This document shows positions 50,952 through 60,741 of a stretch of 64,000 nucleotides of DNA, piece by piece. Source of the DNA: an uncultured Clostridia bacterium (GTDB lineage: Bacteria; Bacillota; Clostridia; Oscillospirales; Oscillospiraceae); assembly GCA_947649615.1 (NCBI GenBank), contig CANSSG010000005.1, positions 21,290 through 85,289 of the forward strand. The letters are read 5' to 3'. The notes under the pieces were generated by a model. The model was not told where the DNA came from, made no database searches, and saw only the letters and a list, made by a program, of their open reading frames with translations. Position 1 is the first letter of the stretch. The number at the start of each line of letters is the position of its first letter. A program made the translations under genes and the position numbers.

Positions 50952-52169
50952 CTATTCTGCCGCCGGGGCGGCCTGGGAGGACGGTTCAAATACCGCCGCC
51001 AGGGCTTCGCCCAGCAAACGGGCCGACAAGAGCGCCTCGTCCAACGAGTTGCCCGCCGCGCCCATCTCTACCAGCAGCGCCCCGGGCGACACGTTCTGGT
51101 TATACCGGGAGTTGCGTACCGATATGGGGCGCATCAGCGTGGGATAGTCATCCAGCAGGCGTTGCTGAAGGGCGGCGGCAAATTTCAAATTCTCCTGCCA
51201 GTGGGGATGCTCCAGCCCGCCTCCGTCCGTGCCGATGATGAAGGACATCTGGGCGGCGTTCAGGCCGGCTACATTGCTGACCACCTTGTAGGGGCTTCCA
51301 TCTGCGTCGGATATGGCGTCCCGGTGGATGTCCAGCACCAGGGATATCGACGGGTGCCGGGCTATAGCCTCTTCCGCCGCGGCAAGGGAGCGGCCATAGG
51401 CTCCGCTGTACTCCGGGTAGTCGTAGAGCGAGACGTCGTGGAGGACGGAGATGCCCGCTTCCTCCAAGGTCTTTGCCAGTTCGTCCCCTACCCGCACCAC
51501 GTTATAGGCGTTGTCCGTGGTGCGGCTGTCGCCGCTTGGCTCGTATTCCTGGCCGGGAGGCATGGTGTAGGCTTCGCTGCCGTGGGTATGGAGAATGAGG
51601 ACCTTCGGGCCTTCCTCCTGGGAGAGGGCGGCGGCAAAGGTTCCGTCAAATATGTCGGATCCGAAGGCCTTGTCAGACCGGTTGCTGATGTATACGCCGC
51701 CCGTCACTGTGTAGCCGTCCGGAGAGGCGGGCGTCAGCGTACGGGCCTGGACCCCGTTGTCCGCAAAGACCAGGGGCGGCTCCGCTTGGGCGGGTTCCTC
51801 ATCAATCGGCGCTGTCGGCTCCACGGGGGCGGCGGGGGGCGGCCCGCCGTCCTGGTCCGGAGAGGGTCCGCCGTCTTCCTCCTCCGTCCGGCGCAGTTCC
51901 AGCACCGCATCCTGGCTGGAAAGCAGGACGGGGCTTTGCCCAATGGCCAGGGCCGTGCGGACGGGCAGTACGCCGCCGGTCCAGACGCCCCCCAGCTGGC
52001 TCTCCAGCAACGGCAGGGCGAGGGCGCTCCGCCGGCCCAGAGCTTCCCAGGCGGCGGAAAAGCTGTCGCTGGAGGCGGTGGCGGCAACAATGTAAATGAC
52101 CGCGCCTGCTGCCAGCAGGGCGGTAATCCTCCTGCGCCACTGGGGGCGCGGACGGCGTTTCATGGTCAT
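50952..52169 (-). CDS. spoIIP: Stage II sporulation protein P (peptidoglycan amidase/endopeptidase)
   Basis: A 405-residue SpoIIP. A basic start and one membrane helix (about 14-32) precede a Pro/Glu-rich linker (about 95-140). The catalytic domain carries ILHTHGSEAYT, the metal Glu region and SLVLDIHRDAISD, and ends LVEMGAAGNSLDEAL. With SpoIID and SpoIIM it thins septal peptidoglycan for engulfment. ATG 52169 is used (GGGAGA five bases upstream); a second ATG two codons on is possible. The gpr gene that often precedes spoIIP is absent. Confidence 0.95.
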   Translation of the reverse strand: MTMKRRPRPQWRRRITALLAAGAVIYIVAATASSDSFSAAWEALGRRSALALPLLESQLGGVWTGGVLPVRTALAIGQSPVLLSSQDAVLELRRTEEEDGGPSPDQDGGPPPAAPVEPTAPIDEEPAQAEPPLVFADNGVQARTLTPASPDGYTVTGGVYISNRSDKAFGSDIFDGTFAAALSQEEGPKVLILHTHGSEAYTMPPGQEYEPSGDSRTTDNAYNVVRVGDELAKTLEEAGISVLHDVSLYDYPEYSGAYGRSLAAAEEAIARHPSISLVLDIHRDAISDADGSPYKVVSNVAGLNAAQMSFIIGTDGGGLEHPHWQENLKFAAALQQRLLDDYPTLMRPISVRNSRYNQNVSPGALLVEMGAAGNSLDEALLSARLLGEALAAVFEPSSQAAPAAE

Positions 52170-52290
52170 GGCTGTCTCCCTTCGCTTGTGTGCTTGTCCT
52201 TATTTTATGTGGGCCGGGGTCCGGTTATGACGGTCCGGCAGGCCGCTTTCCGCACAAGCGAAAAGCGGCCCGTGGGGCGGCATCCCAATT

Positions 52291-53427
52291 TTATCCGCCG
52301 AGAAACGCTGTATGCAGGCACTTCTCTAATATCTGCCAGTAAGTCAGCCGGGCTACCGCCCGCTCCGCCACCAGAGGGATTTCCGCCAGCACCTCTTCGC
52401 CGGAGACGACTACCATCCGGCCTAGCTGCTGGCCTGCTTCTACCGGGGCGGACAGGGTTTCTTCCAGCTCTGTCCGGACTTCCATGGCGTTAACCTTCTC
52501 CTTCGCTGCCAGGATGGACGCGCTGCCGGACAGCTTCGGCATCACGGCAGGGGCGTCGCCCAGGACGACCGGGATGGGCTGCAAGGGCTGGGGCGGCTGG
52601 GCTTGGGCCAGGGCATAGGCTGCGAAGCCGTAATTCAAAAGGGTTTTCGCGCTTTCAAACCGCTGGGTGGAGGTGGGAGATTTTAAAATCACCGCAATCA
52701 ATTCCATGCCGTCCCGCTCCGCCGTAGCGGAGAGACAGTAAAGCGCGCCGTCCGTGCTGCCGGTCTTTAGGCCCGTGGCCCCTTCGTAAAAGCGGACCAG
52801 CTTGTTGGTGTTGCTCAGGCCAAATTCACCGTTGCGGAGGGTGTCCATCCAGATGGTCGTAAAACGGCGGACGTCCGGGTGATGCAAGATCAGCTCGCGG
52901 CTCATCAGCGCAATGTCATAGGCGGAGGTCACATGGCCTTGGGCGGGCAGGCCCGTGGGGTTCAGGAACGTGGTGTCCTCCATGCCCAATTCCTTGGCCC
53001 GCTGGTTCATCTTCTCTACAAAGGCGTCCGCGCTGCCGGCAAGATGCTCCGCTAAGGCGACGCTGCAATCGTTGGCCGAGGCGACGCACACCGCCTTGAG
53101 CATCTCCTCTACCGACATCCGCTCGTTTTCCTTCAGCCAGATTTGACTGCCCCCCATGGAGCAGGCGTAGGCGGACGCCGTTACCATGTCGTCATACTTT
53201 AACACGCCGGAGTCAATGGCTTCCATAACCAGCAGCACCGTCATTACCTTCGTCACGCTGGCAGGCTCCAAGCGGTCGTGCTCGTTCACCGCGTAGAGGA
53301 CCTGGCCCGTCGTCTTCTCCATCAGCAGGTACGCGCCCGCCTCCACCGCCAGCGATTCCGCCCCCGCCGGGACCGCCAGCATCAGCCCCAGCGCTGCCGC
53401 CAGCAAACAGCATATTGCTTTTTTCAT
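52291..53427 (-). CDS. D-alanyl-D-alanine carboxypeptidase (S11, DacF/DacB-like)
   Basis: A 378-residue exported penicillin-binding protein 5-type enzyme. A signal peptide (LAAALGLMLAVPAGA) is followed by the active-site SVTK (PASVTKVMT), SAN (VASANDCSVAL) and KTG (GLKTGSTDGAL) motifs and a C-terminal beta domain ending in a short amphipathic helix for membrane attachment. It trims D-Ala from pentapeptides. Position next to spoIIP suggests a sporulation role like DacF, but vegetative DacA is not excluded. Confidence 0.93.
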   Translation of the reverse strand: MKKAICCLLAAALGLMLAVPAGAESLAVEAGAYLLMEKTTGQVLYAVNEHDRLEPASVTKVMTVLLVMEAIDSGVLKYDDMVTASAYACSMGGSQIWLKENERMSVEEMLKAVCVASANDCSVALAEHLAGSADAFVEKMNQRAKELGMEDTTFLNPTGLPAQGHVTSAYDIALMSRELILHHPDVRRFTTIWMDTLRNGEFGLSNTNKLVRFYEGATGLKTGSTDGALYCLSATAERDGMELIAVILKSPTSTQRFESAKTLLNYGFAAYALAQAQPPQPLQPIPVVLGDAPAVMPKLSGSASILAAKEKVNAMEVRTELEETLSAPVEAGQQLGRMVVVSGEEVLAEIPLVAERAVARLTYWQILEKCLHTAFLGG

Positions 53428-53530
53428 ACCGTTTCCCTTCCTTTTTCAGCTTTTCCCTGGAATTTCAGGATTCTTGGTGACAGTTTATGCGGCGGTCAAA
53501 AATCAAATGACAAATTCGGTAAATTTCGCC

Positions 53531-53559
53531 TTGCTTTTTCCAGAGAAGTCTGCTATAAT
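53531..53559 (+). promoter_or_regulatory. Sigma-A promoter of tRNA-Gly
   Basis: TTGCTT (53531-53536), 17-base spacer, TATAAT (53554-53559), 17 bases before the mature 5' end of the tRNA. Confidence 0.8.
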
Positions 53560-53576
53560 AGCATCGTTCCTGATTC

Positions 53577-53650
53577 GCAGGGTTAGTACATCGGTAGTAC
53601 ATCGGCTTCCCAAGCCGAGGAGGCGGGTTCGATTCCCGTACCCTGCTCCA
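53577..53650 (+). tRNA. tRNA-Gly (CCC anticodon)
   Basis: A complete cloverleaf: acceptor GCAGGGT/ACCCTGC (7 bp), D arm with GGTAGTAC, anticodon stem TCGGC/GCCGA with loop TTCCCAA giving anticodon CCC, T arm GCGGG-TTCGATT-CCCGT, discriminator T and an encoded CCA end. It reads GGG codons. It stands alone with its own promoter and terminator. Confidence 0.96.
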
Positions 53651-53659
53651 ACAGAGAAG

Positions 53660-53684
53660 GCCGCTGCCAGCGGCTTTCTTTTTT
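53660..53684 (+). terminator. Rho-independent terminator after tRNA-Gly
   Basis: GCCGCT pairs with AGCGGC around GCC, followed by TTTCTTTTTT, 9 bases after the CCA end. Confidence 0.85.
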
Positions 53685-53864
53685 AGACTCCGCGCCGCTT
53701 TCCTTCGGGGACGCGGCGGATTTTTTTGCACTTTACAGCCTCCGGGGCGGTTTCTTCAAAAAATTTACAATTACTACTTTTCAAACGCAGGAAAATATAT
53801 TAGAATAGAGGGCGGTATAAACCCGAAATTTCCCACTGGGAGAAGAAAGTAGAGGATACCGCCT

Positions 53865-54593
53865 ATGGAGGAAGTAAAATATAAAAGAGTCCTGCTGAAA
53901 ATCAGCGGCGAAGCCCTGGCGGGGGATAAACATTTCGGACTGGATTTCGAGATGATCGGCAAGGTCGCCGGGGTCATCAAAAAAGCCGTGGATATGGGCG
54001 TCCAGGTGGGCGTGGTCATTGGCGCCGGGAATTTCTGGCGGGGCGCCAAGGACGGCGGCGGCCGCATGGAACGCACCCGCGCCGACCATATGGGCATGCT
54101 GGGTACCGCTATGAACTGCCTTGCGGTGGCCGACGTGCTGGAACAGCACGGCGTCCCCGCACGGGTTCAGACCGCCCTGGAAATCCGTGCCGTGGCCGAG
54201 CCGTACGTCAGGGGCCGCGCCATCCACCACCTGGAGAAGGGCCGGGTGGTCATCTTCGGATGCGGCACCGGAAACCCCTTCTTCTCTACCGATACCGCCG
54301 CCGTGCTGCGGGCCGCTGAGATTGGCGCGGACGTGATCCTGCTGGCGAAAAACGTAGACGGCGTATACAGCGCCGACCCCGCGAAAAACCCCGACGCCGT
54401 CAAATACGACGTCATTACCTACGACGAGGTGCTGGCCCAACGGCTGGCCGTGATGGACTCCACCGCTTCCAGCCTGGCCATGGATAACCATATCCCCGTG
54501 CTGCTCTTTGCCCTCAAAGACCCCGAAAACATCATCCGCGCCTTGCGGGGCGAGAAGATAGGAACGATTGTGAAGGAGGATACCACCAAATGA
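53865..54593 (+). CDS. pyrH: UMP kinase
   Basis: A 242-residue UMP kinase of the amino-acid-kinase fold: [53 protein letters not shown]. It makes UDP for nucleotide and cell-wall precursor synthesis. It begins the conserved pyrH-frr-uppS-cdsA-dxr-rseP-ispG run and overlaps frr by 4 bases. Confidence 0.98.
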   Translation: MEEVKYKRVLLKISGEALAGDKHFGLDFEMIGKVAGVIKKAVDMGVQVGVVIGAGNFWRGAKDGGGRMERTRADHMGMLGTAMNCLAVADVLEQHGVPARVQTALEIRAVAEPYVRGRAIHHLEKGRVVIFGCGTGNPFFSTDTAAVLRAAEIGADVILLAKNVDGVYSADPAKNPDAVKYDVITYDEVLAQRLAVMDSTASSLAMDNHIPVLLFALKDPENIIRALRGEKIGTIVKEDTTK

Positions 54594-55144
54594 AAGCCGA
54601 ATATAAAGCCTACGAGGAAAGAATGAAGAAATCCGTTGCTTCCGTAGCGGCGGACTTCGCCGCCGTCCGGGCCGGGCGGGCCAACGCCGCCGTACTGGAC
54701 CGGATTATGGTGGACTACTACGGTACCCCCACCCCCATCCACCAGATTGCCTCTGTCGGCTCCCCGGACCCCCGGACTCTCACCATCCAGCCCTGGGACG
54801 CCGGCGCGGTAAAGCTGATCTGCAAGGCCATCCAGGAATCCGACCTGGGCATCAACCCCCAGAATGACGGCAAGATCATCCGTCTCGCCTTCCCCCAGTT
54901 GACGGAGGAGCGCCGCAAGGAGCTGGTCAAGCAAATCGCCAAATACGCCGAAGGCGGCAAGGTGGCTATCCGCAACATCCGCCGGGACGCGGTGGAGGAT
55001 TTCAAGGCCAAGAAAAAGGCCAGCGAGATCACCGAAGACGATATGAAGATTGCCGAGAAGGACATCCAGAAGCTCACCGACGATATGTGCAAGGAGATCG
55101 ACGAGCTGCTGGCTAAGAAGGAGAAGGAGCTGCTGGCGGTTTAA
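54590..55144 (+). CDS. frr: Ribosome recycling factor
   Basis: A 184-residue ribosome recycling factor: the three-helix bundle sequence with [40 protein letters not shown] and [12 protein letters not shown]. With EF-G it splits post-termination ribosomes. ATGA overlap with pyrH; uppS starts 25 bases on. Confidence 0.98.
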   Translation: MKAEYKAYEERMKKSVASVAADFAAVRAGRANAAVLDRIMVDYYGTPTPIHQIASVGSPDPRTLTIQPWDAGAVKLICKAIQESDLGINPQNDGKIIRLAFPQLTEERRKELVKQIAKYAEGGKVAIRNIRRDAVEDFKAKKKASEITEDDMKIAEKDIQKLTDDMCKEIDELLAKKEKELLAV

Positions 55145-55169
55145 GCCCGCCGGCGCTTCGGAGAGACCT

Positions 55170-55922
55170 ATGAAGCTTGCTTTTCGGAAAAAAAGCAGCG
55201 ATACGGCGGGGCAGGTGGATTTCAGCCGTCTGCCCCGCCATATCGCAATTATATTGGACGGAAATGGCCGCTGGGCGAAAAAGCGGGGCCTGCCCCGCAC
55301 CGCCGGGCATAGGGCAGGGGCGGAAACCTTCCGCGCCATCGCCACCTACTGCCGGGATATCGGCATCGAATACCTGACGGTCTACGCCTTCTCTACCGAG
55401 AACTGGAAACGGCCCCAGGATGAAGTGGACACCATCATGGTCCTCCTGAAAAAGTATCTGCTGGAAGCCATTGAGACGATGGAGCGGGACAACGTGCGCC
55501 TGCGGTTCATGGGGGATATGGCGCCCCTCAGCGATGAACTGAAATCCCTGGTGGAGCGGTGCAATGACATTTCCAGCCGCCTGACCGGGTGCCTGTGCAG
55601 CATTTGCATCAACTATGGCGGCCGGGCGGAACTGATCCACGCCGCCGCGAGATTCGCGGAGGACTGCCGTCTCGGCCTGTTCAAACCGGAGGAGTTGACG
55701 GAGGAAATGCTGGCAGGCTACCTCTATTCCGCCGGCATCCCCGACCCGGATCTGCTGATCCGGCCCGGCGGGGAGCTGCGGCAGAGCAACTTCCTGCTGT
55801 GGCAGTGCGCCTACAGCGAGTTCTATTATACCGATGTGCTGTGGCCTGATTTCTCAAAAGACGAGCTGCACCGGGCTATCGCAGCCTACCAGCATCGCTC
55901 CCGCCGGTACGGCGGGCTGTAG
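55170..55922 (+). CDS. uppS: Undecaprenyl diphosphate synthase (cis-prenyltransferase)
   Basis: A 250-residue cis-prenyltransferase making the C55 carrier of wall precursors: AIILDGNGRWAKKRGL with the catalytic Asp, GHRAGAETFR, VYAFSTENWKRP, and the pyrophosphate-binding IRPGGELRQSNFLLWQ. The start is the ATG of MKLAFRKK, behind GGAGAG; longer frames overlap frr and are not used. Confidence 0.97.
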   Translation: MKLAFRKKSSDTAGQVDFSRLPRHIAIILDGNGRWAKKRGLPRTAGHRAGAETFRAIATYCRDIGIEYLTVYAFSTENWKRPQDEVDTIMVLLKKYLLEAIETMERDNVRLRFMGDMAPLSDELKSLVERCNDISSRLTGCLCSICINYGGRAELIHAAARFAEDCRLGLFKPEELTEEMLAGYLYSAGIPDPDLLIRPGGELRQSNFLLWQCAYSEFYYTDVLWPDFSKDELHRAIAAYQHRSRRYGGL

Positions 55923-55932
55923 GAGATACGAT

Positions 55933-56736
55933 ATGAAGACAAGAATTTTAGTGGCGGTGGTGGGGGTTCCCATCCTGCTGTATATCGTGCTGTGCGCGCC
56001 GGAATGGGTGCTGGCGATTGCGCTGGCCGCGCTGTCCGGGGTGGGGTCCTATGAGTTGCTCCACTGCGTAGGGGTTGTGAACGCCGGCGGGTTCTGCCGC
56101 CTGACGGTCATGTTTTCCACATGGATGGTGCTGTGCAGCTGGGCGCTGCATGAGTGGCTGATGCCCTCCATGGTGCTCTACTGCCTGCTGGCCTTCGGCA
56201 TGGCGGTCTGGAAGGCCGGGGAAATCAAATTCGCCCAATTAATGGCGGGGATGTTCGGCGCACTGTTGATTCCTTACGCCTTCAGCGCCTTCTTCAGCCT
56301 GCAAGGGCTGGGGGGACACCGGGGATATCTGCTGCTGCCGCTTATCCTCAGCTTCGGATGCGATACCTTTGCCTATTTTACCGGCCTTGCCATTGGAAAG
56401 CATAAGCTGGCCCCCAAAGTAAGCCCGAAGAAAACCATTGAAGGCTCCATCGGCGGCCTGGCCGGAAATGTGCTGTGCGGCCTGGGGTTCGCGTATGTGA
56501 TGAACCGCTGGTTTGGCGGAACGATGCCCTATGCGGCCATGACGGTGCTGGCGCTGTTCTGCGGCGTGGTGGCGCAGATTGGGGATTTGAGTTTCTCGCT
56601 CGTCAAGCGGGAGTTCGGAATCAAGGATTATGGTAAGATTTTCCTCGCCCACGGCGGGGTATTGGACCGGTTTGACAGTGTGCTGTTTGTGGCGCCAACG
56701 CTGGCGGCCCTGCTGCGGGCTTTGCGGATTGGATGA
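55933..56736 (+). CDS. cdsA: Phosphatidate cytidylyltransferase
   Basis: A 267-residue, eight-helix membrane enzyme that makes CDP-diacylglycerol. The family signature is complete near the end: SLVKREFGIKDYGKIF then HGGVLDRFDSVLF. ATG behind AGGAG, 10 bases after uppS. Confidence 0.97.
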   Translation: MKTRILVAVVGVPILLYIVLCAPEWVLAIALAALSGVGSYELLHCVGVVNAGGFCRLTVMFSTWMVLCSWALHEWLMPSMVLYCLLAFGMAVWKAGEIKFAQLMAGMFGALLIPYAFSAFFSLQGLGGHRGYLLLPLILSFGCDTFAYFTGLAIGKHKLAPKVSPKKTIEGSIGGLAGNVLCGLGFAYVMNRWFGGTMPYAAMTVLALFCGVVAQIGDLSFSLVKREFGIKDYGKIFLAHGGVLDRFDSVLFVAPTLAALLRALRIG

Positions 56737-56788
56737 CAGGGCTGGCAGCATGGCCGTAAGAGAGTCATAATTATAGGAGGGCGCTTTC

Positions 56789-57183
56789 GTGTACGAAAGA
56801 TTGCTTGACAAACAAACAGTTCCCTCAATGGAAGACTTGGCGCTGGCGAGATGTTTTTACGGCTGAACAAGTGGCTGGCGGAGACTTGGGATACCGTCCA
56901 GGAAATTCGCTTTCCGTATGGCAATCAGTATGGCTGGTGCGTATCCCACCGTAAAAAGAAAAAACTGATCTGCGACATATTTGCCGAAAACGGCGCCTTT
57001 ACCGTAATGATGCGGTTGCCCAACCAACAATTTGCCGGGATATATGGGCAGTTGAGCGCATATGGAAGAGAAGTTGTTGACAACAAGTATCCCTGCGGTG
57101 AGGGCGGCTGGATCCGGTATCGCGTGATAGAGGAAGAGCATCTGGAGGAGGCCGTACAGCTTCTTACCGCCAAATGCGAATAA
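56789..57183 (+). pseudogene. DUF3788 gene with a frameshift near its 5' end
   Basis: GTG 56789 with a perfect AGGAGG eight bases upstream begins the normal family N-terminus (MYERLLDKQTVPSMEDLA by analogy) but meets TGA after about 26 codons. The rest of the family sequence (LNKWLAETWDTVQEIRF, YGNQYGWCV, FAENGAFTVMMRL) continues in a different frame from about 56851. A few bases appear lost near 56840-56860. The longer ORF could start at ATG 56851 but that ATG has no ribosome site. DUF3788 proteins are uncharacterised; one here interrupts the cdsA-dxr pair, where it is not normally found. Confidence 0.75.
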
Positions 57184-57205
57184 TTTATCCTGCTTTGGAG
57201 GACGT

Positions 57206-58357
57206 ATGGTAAACACAATATCCCTTCTTGGTTCCACCGGCTCCATCGGGCGGCAGACCTTGGACGTGTGCCGGGAGCAGGGCATCAGGGTCGCCGCCCT
57301 GACGGCCAGAAGCCGCATTGACCTGCTGGAACAGCAGGCCCGGGCGTTCCGGCCCCAATTGGTGGCCGTGGCCGAGCTGGAACCGGCGCTGGAACTGGCC
57401 CGGCGGCTGGCGGATTTGAAAATCGAGGTGGCCTACGGGCTGGACGGCCTGCGCCGGGCGGCTTCCCTGCCGGAGAGCGAAGCGGTGGTTACCGCCGTCG
57501 TCGGCATGGCGGCGCTGTGGCCTACTATGGCGGCGGTGGAGGCGGGAAAGCGGGTGGCTTTCGCCAACAAGGAAACCCTGGTCTGCGCGGGAGAACTGGT
57601 GATGGAAGCCGCACGGCGTTACGGCGCGGAGATTATTCCTGTAGACAGCGAGCATTCGGCAATTTTTCAATGCATGCAGGGCTGCCGGGACCGGGGTGAG
57701 ATGAAACGGCTGATCCTGACCTGCTCCGGCGGGCCGTTTTTCGGACTGCGCCGGGAGGAAGTGGCAAAAAAATCCAAGGCGGAGGCCCTCTGCCACCCTA
57801 ACTGGTCCATGGGGGAGAAAATTACCATCGACTGCGCTACTCTGATGAACAAAGGGCTGGAATATATCGAAGCCATGCGGCTGTTCCGGGCCGCGCCGGA
57901 GCAGGTCAGCGTGGTCATCCACCGGCAGAGCGTCATCCACTCTATGGTGGAGTTCACCGATGGGGCGGTGCTGGCCCAGATGGGGACGCCGGATATGCGC
58001 TTGCCAATCCGGTACGCCCTGACTTACCCGGAACGGAGGAAATCGGAGCAGCCGCCCCTGGACCTGTTGAACTGCCCGCCGCTGACGTTTGCGCCGCCGG
58101 ATTTGGATGCCTTCCCGTGCCTGAAAATGGCCATGGACTGCGCTAAGGCCGGCGGGACGTGCTGCACAGTCTTGAACGCCGCCAATGAAGCGGCGGTGGA
58201 GCTGTTCCGGCGGGAGGAGGTCTCCTTAGGGCAAATTCCGGATTTGGTGGCGGCGGCCTTGGACAGGACCGCCAATATCAGGCACCCTTCCCTGGAACAG
58301 ATTTTGGACGCCGACCGGCGCGCCCGGACGCTGGTGATGGAAATGGCGGCTTGTTAG
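57206..58357 (+). CDS. dxr: 1-deoxy-D-xylulose 5-phosphate reductoisomerase
   Basis: A 383-residue DXR, the second step of the MEP isoprenoid pathway. NADPH-binding GSTGSIGRQTLDV, ANKETLV, the metal/substrate motif PVDSEHSAIFQC, PNWSMGEKITIDCATLMNKG (core) and HRQSVIHSMVEF are present. ATG is preceded by GGAGG. It precedes rseP and ispG as in many Firmicutes. Confidence 0.98.
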   Translation: MVNTISLLGSTGSIGRQTLDVCREQGIRVAALTARSRIDLLEQQARAFRPQLVAVAELEPALELARRLADLKIEVAYGLDGLRRAASLPESEAVVTAVVGMAALWPTMAAVEAGKRVAFANKETLVCAGELVMEAARRYGAEIIPVDSEHSAIFQCMQGCRDRGEMKRLILTCSGGPFFGLRREEVAKKSKAEALCHPNWSMGEKITIDCATLMNKGLEYIEAMRLFRAAPEQVSVVIHRQSVIHSMVEFTDGAVLAQMGTPDMRLPIRYALTYPERRKSEQPPLDLLNCPPLTFAPPDLDAFPCLKMAMDCAKAGGTCCTVLNAANEAAVELFRREEVSLGQIPDLVAAALDRTANIRHPSLEQILDADRRARTLVMEMAAC

Positions 58358-58472
58358 AGGGGCGTCTCGTTTGAATATGCACTTGTCCAAGGGCGTATAC
58401 TCTATCATACTCGCCGGGCGTACCTGGCGCGGCAGGGGCAAGCCCCGGGCCGGCCTGGGAAATGCTTCGCGC

Positions 58473-58495
58473 TCGCGCCCCTAAGGCGCGAAAGA
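58473..58495. repeat. Small hairpin motif, copy 3 (TCGCGCC...GGCGCGAAAGA)
   Basis: Third copy of the short inverted repeat ending in GCGAAAGA, in the 162-base gap between dxr and rseP, 25 bases before the rseP start. Upstream of it a GC-rich stretch (58437-58460) holds GGGGC/GCCCC pairing. Confidence 0.5.
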
Positions 58496-58519
58496 ACTAC
58501 CCTGCAAAGAGGTAATACC

Positions 58520-59596
58520 ATGTATATTATTTTAGCTATCCTTCTCTTTGGCATTTTAATCGCTGCCCACGAGTGGGGCCACTTTATCGCCGCACGGCTG
58601 TGCGGCGTTACTGTTCATGAATTTTCAATTGGCATGGGTCCGCTCTTGTGGAAGAAAAAGGGGAAAAAAGGCACGATCTTCTCCCTCCGCGCCCTGCCAA
58701 TCGGCGGGTTCTGCGCGATGGAGGGCGAGGAGCAGGAGTCCGATGACCCCAGCAGTCTCAGCAACCAGGGCTTTTGGAAAAAAGTCTTCGTATTCGCCGC
58801 AGGCGCAATCATGAACTTCCTGGTGGGCGTTTTGATCCTGCTGGCGCTGAACTTTCAGGCCGCCGGGTTCCTGGTGCCTACCGTGGCCGGATGCGCCCCG
58901 GAGTTTGAACAGGTCAACGGCGCGGCCCTGCTGGAGGGAGACGAGTTTTACTCCATTAACGGCTCAAGAATCTATCTGGCAAATGATATCGACCTGCTGC
59001 TGATGGTCGCAAAACGAGAGCCTATCGACCTGGTCGTCCTGCGTGACGGGGAGAAGGTTGCCTTCCACAATCTGGCCGTCGGCACCTTCAGTGACAGCGA
59101 GGGAAAACCGTATGAGGGCTACGGCTTCTATCGTTCCTCTCGGGTAAAAGAAGCTACCCTGGGTACAAAACTGCAATACACTTGGTATAATGCAATCGAC
59201 TTTGTACGGACGGTATGGTTCAGCCTGCAAATGCTCCTGAACGGCGGCGCAGGGGTCAGCGACCTCAACGGGCCTGTGGGCATTGTCTCCACCATCAACC
59301 AGGTGGGAACCCAGAGCGCCAGTATTGCCGACGCGCTGGCAAATATCGTCTATTTCGGCGCGTTTATCTCCGTGAACCTGTCTGTGATGAACCTGCTGCC
59401 TATTCCCGCCCTGGACGGGGGGCATATCCTGTTTTTGATGGTCTCTACCGCCAGCGAGAAGCTGTTCGGGAAGAAAATCCCGATGAAGTATGAAGCGGCT
59501 ATCAATATGGTCTTTTTGGCGCTGCTGATGGCGCTGATGCTGTTTGTCACCTTTAACGACGTGATGAGGCTGATCCGGCCGGAGGCCGCGCCATGA
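58520..59596 (+). CDS. rseP: Site-2 intramembrane zinc metalloprotease RseP/RasP
   Basis: A 358-residue S2P protease: HEWGH in helix 1 (AAHEWGHFIAARL), a PDZ domain (about 115-190), and the second motif NLLPIPALDGGHI with the metal Asp. It cleaves anti-sigma factors and signal-peptide remnants in the membrane. Overlaps ispG by 4 bases. Confidence 0.97.
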   Translation: MYIILAILLFGILIAAHEWGHFIAARLCGVTVHEFSIGMGPLLWKKKGKKGTIFSLRALPIGGFCAMEGEEQESDDPSSLSNQGFWKKVFVFAAGAIMNFLVGVLILLALNFQAAGFLVPTVAGCAPEFEQVNGAALLEGDEFYSINGSRIYLANDIDLLLMVAKREPIDLVVLRDGEKVAFHNLAVGTFSDSEGKPYEGYGFYRSSRVKEATLGTKLQYTWYNAIDFVRTVWFSLQMLLNGGAGVSDLNGPVGIVSTINQVGTQSASIADALANIVYFGAFISVNLSVMNLLPIPALDGGHILFLMVSTASEKLFGKKIPMKYEAAINMVFLALLMALMLFVTFNDVMRLIRPEAAP

Positions 59597-60630
59597 CAAA
59601 ACAAATCTTAGTGGGCGGCGTCCCTGTGGGCGGCGGCGCGCCTGTGTCCATCCAGTCCATGTGCAATACCAAAACCCACGACGTCCCCGCTACCGTAGAC
59701 CAAATCCTCCGCCTGGAAGAAGCCGGGTGCGACATAATCCGGGTGGCTGTGCCTGATATGCCCGCCGCTAAGGCCGTAGGGCAGATTAAAAGCCATATCC
59801 ATATTCCATTGGTGGCGGATATCCATTTTGACTATAAGCTGGCCTTAGAGTGCGCCGCCCAGGGAATCGACAAAATCCGCATCAACCCGGGAAACATCGG
59901 CGGCGAGGACCGGGTGAAGGCTGTGGCGGACGCCTGCCGGATGGGGAAAATACCTATCCGCATTGGCGTTAACGGCGGCTCCCTGGAAAAAGACCTGCTG
60001 AAAAAATACGGCGGCGCAACCCCGGAAGCCTTGGCCGAAAGCGCGCTGGGCCACGCGGCGCTGCTGGAAAAATTCGATTTTACCGATATCTGCATCTCCG
60101 TTAAATGCTCCTCCGTGCCGGTGACCATGCAGGCGTACCGGCTGCTGCGGGAGAGACGCCCCTATCCCCTCCACCTGGGCGTCACGGAAGCGGGGACGCC
60201 CGCTATGGGCATCATCAAATCCGCTATGGGCATCGGCGGTCTGCTGTGCCTGGGCGTGGGAGACACGCTGCGGGTGACGCTGACGGCGGATCCGGTGGAG
60301 GAGGTCTATGCCGCTAAGAAAATCCTGGCGGCGGCCGGACTGCGGCAGGAAGGGCCGAATTTAATTGCATGCCCTACCTGCGGGCGGACAAACATCGACC
60401 TCATCCCTATGGCCGAAGAGGTGGAACGGCGTCTGGCGGGCTGTAGGAAGCCGATTACCGTGGCCGTCATGGGCTGCGCGGTCAACGGACCCGGGGAAGC
60501 CTCCGCCGCCGACGTGGGCATTGCCGGAGGCAAGGGCGAGGGCTTGCTTTTCCGCAAGGGCCAGATCCTCCGCAAAGTCCCCCAGGAGCGGCTGGTGGAC
60601 GAGCTGATGCGGGAAATTGATTTGCTGTAG
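59593..60630 (+). CDS. ispG: 4-hydroxy-3-methylbut-2-enyl diphosphate synthase (flavodoxin)
   Basis: A 345-residue IspG (GcpE), the [4Fe-4S] enzyme of the MEP pathway. MCNTKTHD, INPGNIGGEDRV, and the cluster cysteines in CPTCGR and GCAVNGPGEA are present. Both it and dxr lie in this cluster with uppS, so precursor and carrier synthesis are co-expressed. Confidence 0.98.
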   Translation: MTKQILVGGVPVGGGAPVSIQSMCNTKTHDVPATVDQILRLEEAGCDIIRVAVPDMPAAKAVGQIKSHIHIPLVADIHFDYKLALECAAQGIDKIRINPGNIGGEDRVKAVADACRMGKIPIRIGVNGGSLEKDLLKKYGGATPEALAESALGHAALLEKFDFTDICISVKCSSVPVTMQAYRLLRERRPYPLHLGVTEAGTPAMGIIKSAMGIGGLLCLGVGDTLRVTLTADPVEEVYAAKKILAAAGLRQEGPNLIACPTCGRTNIDLIPMAEEVERRLAGCRKPITVAVMGCAVNGPGEASAADVGIAGGKGEGLLFRKGQILRKVPQERLVDELMREIDLL

Positions 60631-60741
60631 CTTCCATGGGAAAGTTTTTCTGAATCCGGGGAACAATTTTATTTGCGGGCCGTCTAATGGACAGGTCCGG
60701 ACACCGGACGGAAATTAAAGCCTTTGGAGGTAACACATCAC

